Positions 1-7,723 of a stretch of 64,000 nucleotides of DNA are shown here, piece by piece. This DNA is from Streptomyces pacificus (GTDB taxonomy: Bacteria; Actinomycetota; Actinomycetes; Streptomycetales; Streptomycetaceae): assembly GCF_011766325.1 (NCBI RefSeq), contig NZ_BLLG01000018.1, positions 60,195 through 124,194 of the forward strand, written 5' to 3'. Below the pieces are notes generated by a model that was given only the letters and a program-made list of their open reading frames with translations, had not been told where the DNA came from and did no database searches. The number at the start of each line of letters is the position of its first letter. The stretch's first letter is position 1. The translations under genes were made by a program, and so were the position numbers.

Positions 1-246
1 CACCACGGGCATCCGGTCGAGCGTCCAGCCGACCGCGTGGGTGCCGATCAGCTCGTCGATCCGGTCCGCGTGCTCGGCGTAGCCCTCGACCAGCTCCATC
101 GTGTACTCGCCGACCGGCGGCTGGCGGTCGTCGGACCGCGAGTGCCGGATCCAGTCCCCGAGGACCTCCTGCACGGAGGCACCGCGCTGATCGGCCTCGA
201 AGAGGATCTGGAAAGCACGCTTGCGGGCCTTGTTGCGGGCGGCCAC
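1..246 (-). CDS. nusB: Transcription antitermination factor NusB (N-terminal part, cut by window edge)
   Basis: NusB binds boxA RNA with NusE (S10) and supports rRNA antitermination in the cytoplasm. Only the first 82 codons are visible. The product begins with GTG and then AARNKARKRAFQILFEADQR, the typical basic first helix of NusB, where boxA RNA is contacted. The start lies 2 nt after the efp stop codon, so the two genes are probably co-transcribed. The C-terminal half lies outside the window. Identity is from motif recognition and from the conserved efp-nusB order in actinobacteria. Confidence 0.9.
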   Translation of the reverse strand, partial: MAARNKARKRAFQILFEADQRGASVQEVLGDWIRHSRSDDRQPPVGEYTMELVEGYAEHADRIDELIGTHAVGWTLDRMPVV

Positions 247-248
247 GG

Positions 249-815
249 CTAGCTGTTCACCCGGCCGAGGTAGTCGCCGGAACGGGTGTCGACCTTGATC
301 TTCTCACGCGTGGTGATGAAGAGCGGGACCTGGATGGTGTAGCCGGTCTCCAGGGTGGCGGGCTTGGTACCGCCCGTGGAGCGGTCGCCCTGCACGCCCG
401 GCTCCGTCTCCTGGATGACGAGCTCGACGGCGGCCGGGAGTTCGACGTAGAGCACCTCGCCCTTGTGCTGGGCGACGGTGGCGGTGAAGCCCTCGACGAG
501 GAAGTTCGCGGAGTCGCCGACAGCGTTGCGGGCGACGTGCAGCTGGTCGTATGTCTGCATGTCCATGAAGACGAAGTACTCGCCGTCCATGTACGAGAAC
601 TGCATGTCGCGGCGGTCGACGGTGGCCGTCTCGACCTTCACGCCGGCGTTGAAGGTCTTGTCGACGATCTTGCCGGAGAGCACGTTCTTGAGCTTGGTGC
701 GCACGAAGGCCGGGCCCTTGCCGGGCTTGACGTGCTGGAACTCGACGACGGACCACAGCTGGTCGTTGTCGAGCTTGAGCACCATGCCGTTCTTGAGGTC
801 GTTCGTGGTGGCCAC
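249..815 (-). CDS. efp: Translation elongation factor P
   Basis: EF-P enters the ribosomal E site and relieves stalling at polyproline stretches. The 188-residue product has the family's usual length and three-barrel layout: an N-terminal KOW-like domain (about 1-63), then two OB-like domains. The loop that reaches the peptidyl-transferase centre reads KPGKGPAF, with lysine 33 at the tip. This is the actinobacterial PGKGP form, known from Corynebacterium EF-P to work without lysine modification. The start ATG gives the standard MATTNDLKNGMVL N-terminus. It lies between the M24 peptidase-like gene upstream and nusB downstream, all on one strand. Confidence 0.97.
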   Translation of the reverse strand: MATTNDLKNGMVLKLDNDQLWSVVEFQHVKPGKGPAFVRTKLKNVLSGKIVDKTFNAGVKVETATVDRRDMQFSYMDGEYFVFMDMQTYDQLHVARNAVGDSANFLVEGFTATVAQHKGEVLYVELPAAVELVIQETEPGVQGDRSTGGTKPATLETGYTIQVPLFITTREKIKVDTRSGDYLGRVNS

Positions 816-886
816 GGTTGCGGAATCTCCTGGACTGACGCTGGTGGACGACCGGGGAGAAGCGAAGACGCGCGCTGCGAGCGGAG

Positions 887-2002
887 CTAGAGCGCGAGCA
901 GCTCCTTGGTCGTGATGGTGAGTAGCTCGGGTCCGCCGTCCGCCTCCTGGCGTACGACGAGCGTGTCATCGATCCGGACTCCGCCCCGGCCCGGGAGGTG
1001 GACCCCCGGTTCGACGGTGACCGGCACACAAGCGTCCAGTTTACCCATGGCGGCAGGTGCCAGCTGCGGGTCCTCGTCGATTTCCAGTCCCACACCGTGA
1101 CCGGTGAGCGGCGCGAGTCCCTCGCCGTAGCCCGCCGAGTCGAGGAGGTGGCGGGCCGCGCGGTCGACGTCCCGGTACCCGGCGCCGGGCAGCAGCGCCT
1201 CGCGGCCGGCCCGCTGAGCGGTGAAGACGAGGTCGTAGAGGTCGATCTGCCAGTCCGCGGGAGTGGTGCCGATGACGAAGGTGCGGCCGATCTCGCAGCG
1301 GTAGCCGCGGTAGTTGGCACCGAGGCAGACGGAGAGGAAGTCCCCTTCCTCGACACGCCGGTCCGAAGGCCGGTGGCGGCGGCGCCCGGCGTTCGGGCCG
1401 GTGGCGACGGAGGTGGGGAAGGCCGGGCCGTCGGCGCCGTGGTCGACGAGCCTGCGTTCGAGTTCGAGGGCCAGATGGCGCTCGGTGCGGCCGACGAGGA
1501 TGGACTCCAGCAGTTCCCCGAGGGCCTGGTCGGTGATCTCGGCCGCGATCCGCAGGCAGGCGATCTCGTCCTCGTCCTTCACCATCCGCTGCTGTTCGAC
1601 GGCGCCCCCCAGATCGGTCAGCCGCAGACCGGGGGCCACGGTGCGCAGCGTGCGGTGGCGGGCGACGGTGAGGTGGTTCTCCTCGACGGCGAGCGCGTCG
1701 GCGCCGGATCCCGAGGCGCTCTCCGCGGCGGCGACGGCGGGGTCGTCACCGTGGACCGGCACGACGGTCAGCCGCAGCTGCTCGTCGAGGCGCCCGTCGA
1801 CGGGATCACCGTTGGGCGAGGTGGGGCACAGCAGTTCGTCGGCGGAGTCTCCCACCGGGCCGAGGAGCAGCACGGCACCCGGTGGAGCGCCGCCTGCGAG
1901 GTAGCGGACATTGGCCGGCCGGGAGATCAGGGCCGCGGCGCTCCCGGCCGCGACACAACGGTCGCGCAGCCGGCTGCGGCGGACGGCGAACACCTCGGAC
2001 AT
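887..2002 (-). CDS. M24-family (aminopeptidase P / creatinase fold) protein with altered metal site
   Basis: The 371-residue product has an N-terminal creatinase-type domain (about 1-130) and a C-terminal pita-bread domain (about 140-371). Active M24 peptidases bind two metals through D, D, H, E, E. Here the histidine (GHGVGLEIDEDP) and the first glutamate (TVEPGVHLPG) are present. The first aspartate position reads Cys (LSVCLGANYRGY), the second reads Glu (CEIGRTF), and the last glutamate reads Asp (GVRIDDTL). The fold is clear, but proline-specific peptidase activity is doubtful. It sits 71 nt upstream of efp on the same strand, a common actinobacterial arrangement. The substrate is unknown. 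Confidence 0.85.
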   Translation of the reverse strand: MSEVFAVRRSRLRDRCVAAGSAAALISRPANVRYLAGGAPPGAVLLLGPVGDSADELLCPTSPNGDPVDGRLDEQLRLTVVPVHGDDPAVAAAESASGSGADALAVEENHLTVARHRTLRTVAPGLRLTDLGGAVEQQRMVKDEDEIACLRIAAEITDQALGELLESILVGRTERHLALELERRLVDHGADGPAFPTSVATGPNAGRRRHRPSDRRVEEGDFLSVCLGANYRGYRCEIGRTFVIGTTPADWQIDLYDLVFTAQRAGREALLPGAGYRDVDRAARHLLDSAGYGEGLAPLTGHGVGLEIDEDPQLAPAAMGKLDACVPVTVEPGVHLPGRGGVRIDDTLVVRQEADGGPELLTITTKELLAL

Positions 2003-2244
2003 GGGACGAGCCTAAGAGGGCTGAGCCGATCCGGCCGGTTGAAAGCGTCCGTGCGGGGTCCTCCCGGGGGTGCGCCGCCCCGGCAGCAAGCCGCCTCGGG
2101 TCGTTCCCCCGCCTCCGCGCCCCCGATCGCCGCCGGGGGGCCTGTGCGGGCCGCGGGGAGCCACCGGGGCCCGGAGAACCCGGTCCGGGTGGACCGGAGC
2201 GCTGCGCCCGGCGCGCGCCGCGCCCGCGTCATGCACTCGTGCGC

Positions 2245-3165
2245 CTACCAGGCCGGGGGGCTCTTCAGCGCACGCGCCAGCACATCGTCCAGAACCCGCG
2301 CGGTGCTCTCGACGTCGCACCGGGAGTTGTCGATGATCGGGAGTCCGGAGCCGTACCAGCCGGCCATGCGGCCGTGGATGCCTGCGACCTCCTCGTCCGA
2401 GAGCCGGCGGTTGCCGCTGCGCTCGGCGTTGCGTTCCAGGACGACCTCCAGACCGGGCAGAAGCACCACGGGCAGCAGCCCGGGCCCCACGTGGCGCTTC
2501 CACCCGCCGAGTCCGACGACGGGGCGGTCGGGGAAGACGGCGTCGTCGAGGATGCAGGAGATCCCGTTGGCCAGGAAGTTGCGGGCGGCGTAGCCGCAGG
2601 TGCGGCGGGCCAGCCGGTACTGGGTCTCCGACTGGTCGTTCCAGCCGCTCTGGGGGTCCGCGAAGCCGGAGCAGACCCATTCCCTGACGTCGTCGAGACT
2701 GATGTGGGCGGTGGGTGCGCGGCGGCGGCGCGCCCAGTGGCGGGCGACGGTGGTCTTGCCCGCTCCCGCCGGGCCGATCAGCAGGACGGCGAGCGTGGCG
2801 GTCCCGGTGCCGTTCCCGGCGGCTGCGGGCGCAGAAGGTGCCGGTACCGGCCCATCCGGCGGAAGGGGGACGTGTCCCGCGGTGTCCGCGGTGTCCGCGG
2901 AATGCGGGGGGTGCGGGGAATGCGGGGAATGCGGGGGGTGCGGCATCGGAGCCTGCCGCGGCACCGGCCAGCTCCGCCCCCGGCCGGGCGGCCCCTGCGC
3001 GGGAGGAGAACCGTGCGGGGGCGGAGGGCCGGGGTGCCGAGCCTGCCGCTCCCCTCCGGACGCCGGCCCGTACCCGGGGTCCGGGTGCCGTCCCGGCCCG
3101 TGGGGAGGCAGCGGGGCTCCCCCTGTGTGATGCATCCGGTGCCACTCCGTCTCGTACGAGTTCAC
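2245..3165 (-). CDS. P-loop ATPase / kinase-like protein with Pro/His-rich N-terminus
   Basis: The product (306 residues from the longest ATG) has a Walker A motif GPAGAGKTT at about 131-139 followed by an AAA/zeta-toxin-like nucleotide-kinase core. The core includes the segments ISLDDVREW and ISCILDDAVFPD, and a C-terminal part rich in arginine that could close a lid. This looks like a small-molecule or nucleotide kinase fold, but I do not know the substrate. The first 110 residues are low-complexity Pro/His/Gly, built partly from 9-nt DNA repeats, so the true start could be further in (for example the Met near residue 74). It lies between aroQ and the M24 gene on the same strand. Confidence 0.7.
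   Translation of the reverse strand: MNSYETEWHRMHHTGGAPLPPHGPGRHPDPGYGPASGGERQARHPGPPPPHGSPPAQGPPGRGRSWPVPRQAPMPHPPHSPHSPHPPHSADTADTAGHVPLPPDGPVPAPSAPAAAGNGTGTATLAVLLIGPAGAGKTTVARHWARRRRAPTAHISLDDVREWVCSGFADPQSGWNDQSETQYRLARRTCGYAARNFLANGISCILDDAVFPDRPVVGLGGWKRHVGPGLLPVVLLPGLEVVLERNAERSGNRRLSDEEVAGIHGRMAGWYGSGLPIIDNSRCDVESTARVLDDVLARALKSPPAW
2878..2945. repeat. Short-period (9-nt) repeats in the N-terminal coding part of the ATPase gene
   Basis: On the plus strand, units of the type GTGTCCGCG and AATGCGGGG recur with a 9-nt period. In the minus-strand protein they encode the PHSPHSPHPPHS and ADTADTAG stretch (about residues 76-97). The period is a multiple of three, so gain or loss of units keeps the frame. 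This is likely slippage-prone low-complexity sequence with no known function. Confidence 0.7.
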
Positions 3166-3302
3166 GCTGGCCGGACGGGAGTCGGGCCGTCCGCACCGAA
3201 CGGTACCCTCCCCGGCCGCTCGGTAGGGAGCAGCCGGGGAGGCCCCGAAGTACCCGGAGGGCGGGGGAGCCCGCGAGGCGCCCGGCAGGGATGGAACGGG
3301 GG

Positions 3303-3743
3303 TCAGCCGCGGAGTTCCTCGGCGAGCGCGCGCAGGGCCAGCCGGTAGGAGCCGATCCCGAAGCCGGCGACGGTACCCGAGGCGACCGGCGCGATCACCG
3401 ATGTGTGCCGGAACTCCTCGCGGGCGTACGGGTTCGAGATGTGTACCTCGATGAGCGGGGCGGTCCGCTGGGCCGCCGCGTCGCGCATGCCGTACGAGTA
3501 GTGCGTGAACGCCCCGGGGTTGATCACGACCGGGATCGATCCGTCGGCGGCCTCGTGCAGCCAGCGGATCATCTCCCCCTCGTCGTTGGTCTCCCGGACG
3601 TCGGCCTCGAAGCCGAGTTCCCCGCCCAGCGTCCGGCAGGTGTCGACCAGCCCCGCGTAGCTGGTGGAACCGTAGACGTCCGGCTCCCGGGAGCCGAGGC
3701 GTCCGAGGTTCGGGCCGTTCAGGACGAGTACCCGGCGGCTCAC
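3303..3743 (-). CDS. aroQ: 3-dehydroquinate dehydratase, type II
   Basis: This enzyme dehydrates 3-dehydroquinate to 3-dehydroshikimate, step three of the shikimate pathway. The 146-residue product has type II length and motifs: GPNLGRLGSREPDVYG near the N-terminus, with the catalytic tyrosine in DVYG and the mobile-loop arginine in REP; NPGAFTHYS; and HISN with the general-acid histidine. I chose the GTG start because it overlaps the aroB stop by 4 nt (GTGA) and gives the standard N-terminus; the open frame continues upstream inside aroB without meaning. The overlap implies translational coupling. It is the last aro gene of the run. Confidence 0.95.
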   Translation of the reverse strand: MSRRVLVLNGPNLGRLGSREPDVYGSTSYAGLVDTCRTLGGELGFEADVRETNDEGEMIRWLHEAADGSIPVVINPGAFTHYSYGMRDAAAQRTAPLIEVHISNPYAREEFRHTSVIAPVASGTVAGFGIGSYRLALRALAEELRG

Positions 3744-4834
3744 GCGGACACCTCGCCGAACGCGGCGAGCAGGACGGCGGGGTCGGGACCCTCCAGCACG
3801 TTGGGCTTGGCCAGGCCGTCGAGGACGATGAAGCGCAGCAGGTCGCCGCGGGACTTCTTGTCGACCCTCATGGTCTCGAGCAGCCTGGGCCACTGGTCCC
3901 CGCGATAGCTGAGCGGCAGCCCGACCGACTCCAGCACGGCCCGGTGGCGGTCCGCCGTCGCATCGTCCAGCCGTCCCGCGAGACGGCCGAGTTCGGCCGC
4001 GAAGACCATGCCGACGGAGACGGCGGCGCCGTGCCGCCACTGGTAGCGCTCGTTCTTCTCGATGGCGTGCGCCAGCGTGTGCCCGTAGTTGAGGATCTCC
4101 CGGGGGCCGGACTCCTTGAGGTCGCTGGAGACGACGTCCGCCTTGACCCGGATCGAGCGCTCGACGAGCTCCGCCGTATGCGGCCCGGCAGGGGTGCGGG
4201 CCCCCTCCGGGTCGGCCTCGATCAACTCCAGGATGGCCGGATCCGCGATGAAGCCGGCCTTGATGATCTCGGCAAGACCGCTGACGTAGTCGTGCACGGG
4301 CAGGGAGTCCAGCGCACCGAGGTCGCAGATCACCCCGGCGGGCGGGTGGAAGGCGCCCACGAGGTTCTTGCCCTCGGCGGTGTTGATGCCGGTCTTGCCG
4401 CCCACGGCCGCGTCCACCATGGCGAGGACCGTGGTGGGCACGGCGATCCAGCGGACTCCGCGCAGCCAGCTCGCGGCGACGAACCCGGCGAGGTCGGTGG
4501 TGGCGCCGCCGCCGACGCCGACGATGGCGTCGGTGCGGGTGAAGCCGGTCTGGCCGAGGGCCTTCCAGCAGTACGCGGCAACCTCGGCGGTCTTGGCCTC
4601 CTCGGCGTTGGGCACCTGGATGGCGACGGCCTCGTACCCCTGCCCGGCCAGGTCCCGCCGGATCTCCTCGCCGGTCTCGGCGAGGGCCTCGGGGTGGACG
4701 ACGGCGACGCGCTTGGCCCTGGGGCCGATCAGTCCCGGGAGTTCGCCCAGCAGACTGCGGCCGACGAGCACCTCGTACGGGTCGGAGCCCGCGGTGCCGC
4801 CGACCTGGATGCGGGTGACTGCCTGCTCGGTCAT
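3740..4834 (-). CDS. aroB: 3-dehydroquinate synthase
   Basis: AroB converts DAHP to 3-dehydroquinate using NAD+ and a divalent metal. The 364-residue product has the family length. Visible motifs are GVGGGATTDLAGF (nucleotide binding), the strand WIAVPTTVLAMVDAAVGGKTG, KNLVGAFHPP, a metal-ligand segment LAEIIKAGF, and NYGHTLAHAIE with two of the metal-binding histidines. The start ATG overlaps the aroK stop as ATGA, and the stop overlaps the GTG of aroQ. The enzyme should act on the product of a DAHP synthase encoded elsewhere. Confidence 0.97.
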   Translation of the reverse strand: MTEQAVTRIQVGGTAGSDPYEVLVGRSLLGELPGLIGPRAKRVAVVHPEALAETGEEIRRDLAGQGYEAVAIQVPNAEEAKTAEVAAYCWKALGQTGFTRTDAIVGVGGGATTDLAGFVAASWLRGVRWIAVPTTVLAMVDAAVGGKTGINTAEGKNLVGAFHPPAGVICDLGALDSLPVHDYVSGLAEIIKAGFIADPAILELIEADPEGARTPAGPHTAELVERSIRVKADVVSSDLKESGPREILNYGHTLAHAIEKNERYQWRHGAAVSVGMVFAAELGRLAGRLDDATADRHRAVLESVGLPLSYRGDQWPRLLETMRVDKKSRGDLLRFIVLDGLAKPNVLEGPDPAVLLAAFGEVSA

Positions 4835-5415
4835 GCGTCCTTCCCTTCGAGTGCGTCGAGGACCGCCCGGGCGACCTCTTCTGGCGTGCGGCCGTCGGTG
4901 GCGACGACCACCCGGGCGGCTTCGGTGTAGAGGGGCCGGCGGGCCTCCATCAGCTCGCGCCACCGGCGGCGCGGGTTGACGGCCAGCAGCGGGCGGGCGG
5001 TGTTCAGCCCGACGCGGCGGACGGCCTCCTCGACGTCCATCGAGAGGTACGCGACCGGCAGCCCGGACAGCAGCTCGCGGGTCCCCCGGTCGAGGATCGC
5101 GCCGCCGCCGAGGGCGAGCACACCCGTGTGCTCGGCGACGGCGTTCCGGACGGCCGCGCGCTCCAGCTCGCGGAAGTGCGGTTCGCCGTCCTCGATGAAG
5201 ATGTCCGAGATCTCCCGGCCCTCGGCCGCCACGATGTCCGCGTCCGTGTCCCGGTAGCCGGTGCCGAGCCGCTCGGCCAGCAGGGCGCCGACCGTGGACT
5301 TGCCGACGCCCATCGGCCCGATCAGCACGACCCTCGGCCCGCCCCGGGCCGGGTCGCCGGCCCCGGGGGAGTCCGCCGCGGACCGGGGGGGCGCGCTCTC
5401 CGGTGCGTCGCTCAC
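4831..5415 (-). CDS. aroK: Shikimate kinase
   Basis: AroK phosphorylates shikimate at O3 with ATP. The 194-residue product carries the P-loop GPMGVGKST at about 33-41 after a short disordered N-terminal tail. It also has the shikimate-binding segments DTDADIVAAEGREIS and FRELE, GGGAIL for the second substrate contact, and a lid region with RPLL. It is slightly longer than the usual 170-180 residues because of the 28-residue Ser/Pro/Ala tail. It overlaps aroC upstream and aroB downstream by 4 nt each (ATGA), so the three are almost certainly translated from one message. Confidence 0.97.
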   Translation of the reverse strand: MSDAPESAPPRSAADSPGAGDPARGGPRVVLIGPMGVGKSTVGALLAERLGTGYRDTDADIVAAEGREISDIFIEDGEPHFRELERAAVRNAVAEHTGVLALGGGAILDRGTRELLSGLPVAYLSMDVEEAVRRVGLNTARPLLAVNPRRRWRELMEARRPLYTEAARVVVATDGRTPEEVARAVLDALEGKDA

Positions 5416-6596
5416 CGGATGGCCAGGTTCTCGAGGTACGACCGCACGTTGCGGCGGGTCTCGGGGACGCTGTCACCGCCGAACTTCTCCGCGACGGCGT
5501 CCGCGAGCACCAGCGCCACCATCGCCTCGGCGACGATGCCGGCGGCCGGTACGGCGCACACGTCGGAGCGCTGGTGGTGTGCGGCGGCGGTCTCGCCGGT
5601 GCTGACATCGACGGTCATCAGCGCGCGCGGCACGGTCGCGATCGGCTTCATCGCCGCGCGCACCCGCAGCAGCTCGCCCGTGGTCAGACCGCCCTCGGTG
5701 CCACCGGAGCGGCCGGAGGAGCGGCGGATGCCGTCCTCGGTGCGGACGATCTCGTCATGGGCCCTGGAGCCGGGCACCCGGGCCAGCTCGAAGCCGTCGC
5801 CGACCTCGACGCCCTTGATCGCCTGGATGCCCATCAGCGCTGCGGCGAGCCGGGCGTCGAGGCGGCGGTCCCAGTGGACGTGCGAGCCGAGGCCGACCGG
5901 GACGCCGTAGGCGAGCACCTCGACGACTCCCCCGAGGGTGTCGCCGTCCTTGTGGGCCTGGTCGATCTCCGCGACCATCGCCTTCGACGCGTCGGCGTCG
6001 AGGCAGCGCACCGGGTCGGCGTCGAGCCGCTCGACGTCGGCCGGGGCCGGGTAGACCCCCTTCGGGGCCTTGGCGGCGGCGAGCTCGGTCACATGCGAGA
6101 CGATCTCGATGCCCGCGGTCTCCCTGAGGTAGGAGCGGGCGACGGCGCCGAGGGCCACTCGGGCCGCGGTCTCCCTGGCGCTCGCCCGCTCCAGGATCGG
6201 GCGGGCCTCGTCGAAGCCGTACTTCTGCATTCCCGCGAGATCGGCGTGGCCCGGCCGGGGCCTGGTCAGCGGGGCGTTGCGGGCCAGTTCGCCGAGTTCG
6301 GCCGGGTCCACCGGGTCGGCGGCCATGACCCTGTCCCACTTGGGCCACTCGGTGTTGCCCACCATGATCGCGATCGGGGAGCCGAGGCTCAGTCCGTGGC
6401 GCACCCCGCCGAGGAAGGTGACCTCGTCGCGCTCGAACTTCATCCGCGCACCGCGTCCGTAGCCCAGGCGCCGCCGTGCCAGGTGGTCCGCCACCATCTC
6501 CGTGCTGACCGGGACGCCGGCGGGAAGACCCTCCAGCGTCGCCACCAGTGCGGGTCCGTGCGACTCCCCCGCGGTCAGCCAACGCAACCTGCTCAA
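5412..6596 (-). CDS. aroC: Chorismate synthase
   Basis: AroC performs the 1,4-trans elimination of phosphate from EPSP to give chorismate, using reduced FMN. The 394-residue product starts MSRLRWLTAGESHGPAL, the family signature with a catalytic histidine. It continues with RRRLGYGRGARMKFE, the second histidine region GHADLAG, and RASARETAARVA for flavin and substrate binding. Its length agrees with bacterial AroC. Its stop overlaps the aroK start by 4 nt. Chorismate made here would also feed the pabB-like enzyme at about 54 kb. Confidence 0.98.
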   Translation of the reverse strand: MSRLRWLTAGESHGPALVATLEGLPAGVPVSTEMVADHLARRRLGYGRGARMKFERDEVTFLGGVRHGLSLGSPIAIMVGNTEWPKWDRVMAADPVDPAELGELARNAPLTRPRPGHADLAGMQKYGFDEARPILERASARETAARVALGAVARSYLRETAGIEIVSHVTELAAAKAPKGVYPAPADVERLDADPVRCLDADASKAMVAEIDQAHKDGDTLGGVVEVLAYGVPVGLGSHVHWDRRLDARLAAALMGIQAIKGVEVGDGFELARVPGSRAHDEIVRTEDGIRRSSGRSGGTEGGLTTGELLRVRAAMKPIATVPRALMTVDVSTGETAAAHHQRSDVCAVPAAGIVAEAMVALVLADAVAEKFGGDSVPETRRNVRSYLENLAIR

Positions 6597-6880
6597 CGGT
6601 GCTCCTTCACGCTCGCGCCTTGGTCTGCGACGACGCGGCCTCGGGACACTCCTCCGACTGCCGGAGTCGCACCCGTCCTGTCATGGCCGGGAGCGGTGCG
6701 GCCCGGGCCGCCTCCCCCGATCCTCCCACGTCCGCGCGGTGGATCAGGCCAGTGGTCCGGCAGCCGGACGGCGGCGGGCGGTGGCGGGCAGACCGCGGCG
6801 GGCGATGGCGGCCGCCCGCCGGACGGTGGCGGGCCTGCGGTTCCGGGCCGGGTGGTCCGAGGGCGCGGCGTGGAACGGGG

Positions 6881-7723
6881 TCAGCGCCCGGCGAGGGCCT
6901 CTTCGCCGGCCGCGCGCATCGCGGCCAGCGGGGCCGGGGCGCGCCCGGTCATCAACTCGACCTGGAAGACGGCCTGGTGCACCAGAAGGTCGAGTCCGCC
7001 GACCACCAGGCCGCCCTGTCCGGCCCATGCCGCGGCCAGCGGAGTGGGCCAGGGGTCGTAGAGCACGTCGAAGAGGACGCCGGGGCGCTCAGGGACGTAG
7101 GGGACCAGGATGTCCGTCGCCCCCGCGGGGGTGGTGGAGACGACCAGGGGGGCGTCGAAGGCGTGCGCCGCCTCCGCCCAGTCGGCGGTGTGCACCTCCA
7201 CACCGAGCCGTTCGCCCCAGCCCCGCATCTCCTCGGCACGGGCCCGGCTGCGGACATAGGCGGTGACGGGGCCGGTGCAGATCCGGCCGAGCGCGGCGAG
7301 TGCCGAGGAGGCGGTGGCCCCCGCACCCAGGACGGCGGCGTGGTCGACCTTGCCCACCCCACGCTCGTGCAGCGCGCCGACCATCCCGGGGATGTCGGTG
7401 TTCTCGCCGGTGCGCCGGCCGTCCTCGGCGATGACGACCGTGTTGACGGCCTCGACGGCTGCGGCGGTGTCGCTGATCCCGTCGAGCAGCGGGATGACCG
7501 CGCGCTTCAGCGGCATGGTCAGCGACAGGCCGGCCCAGCGGGCGTCCAGTCCCCGGAGGAAGCCCTCCAGGTCCGCTTCGGTCACCTCGAACCGGTCGTA
7601 GGACCAGCCCGTCAGGCCGAGGGCCGCGTAGGCGGCACGGTGGAGTGCCGGGGAGAGCGAGTGGGCGATGGGGGAACCCAGGACCGCGGCCCGGTGCCGG
7701 TCAGTCGCTGCCGCGTGTTCCAT
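6881..7723 (-). CDS. aroE: Shikimate dehydrogenase (NADP-type)
   Basis: AroE reduces 3-dehydroshikimate to shikimate. The 280-residue product has the substrate domain (about 1-105) with SPIAHSLSPALHRAAY and the catalytic-lysine segment LSLTMPLKRAV, then GENTDIPGM. The Rossmann domain has VLGAGATASSALAAL near residue 125. The C-terminus has GGLDLLVHQAVFQVELMTG. Its start lies inside the mltG 3' end (23-nt overlap), and 284 nt of G/C-rich spacer separates it from aroC. It is therefore in the aro run but not as tightly coupled as aroC-K-B-Q. Confidence 0.95.
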   Translation of the reverse strand: MEHAAATDRHRAAVLGSPIAHSLSPALHRAAYAALGLTGWSYDRFEVTEADLEGFLRGLDARWAGLSLTMPLKRAVIPLLDGISDTAAAVEAVNTVVIAEDGRRTGENTDIPGMVGALHERGVGKVDHAAVLGAGATASSALAALGRICTGPVTAYVRSRARAEEMRGWGERLGVEVHTADWAEAAHAFDAPLVVSTTPAGATDILVPYVPERPGVLFDVLYDPWPTPLAAAWAGQGGLVVGGLDLLVHQAVFQVELMTGRAPAPLAAMRAAGEEALAGR

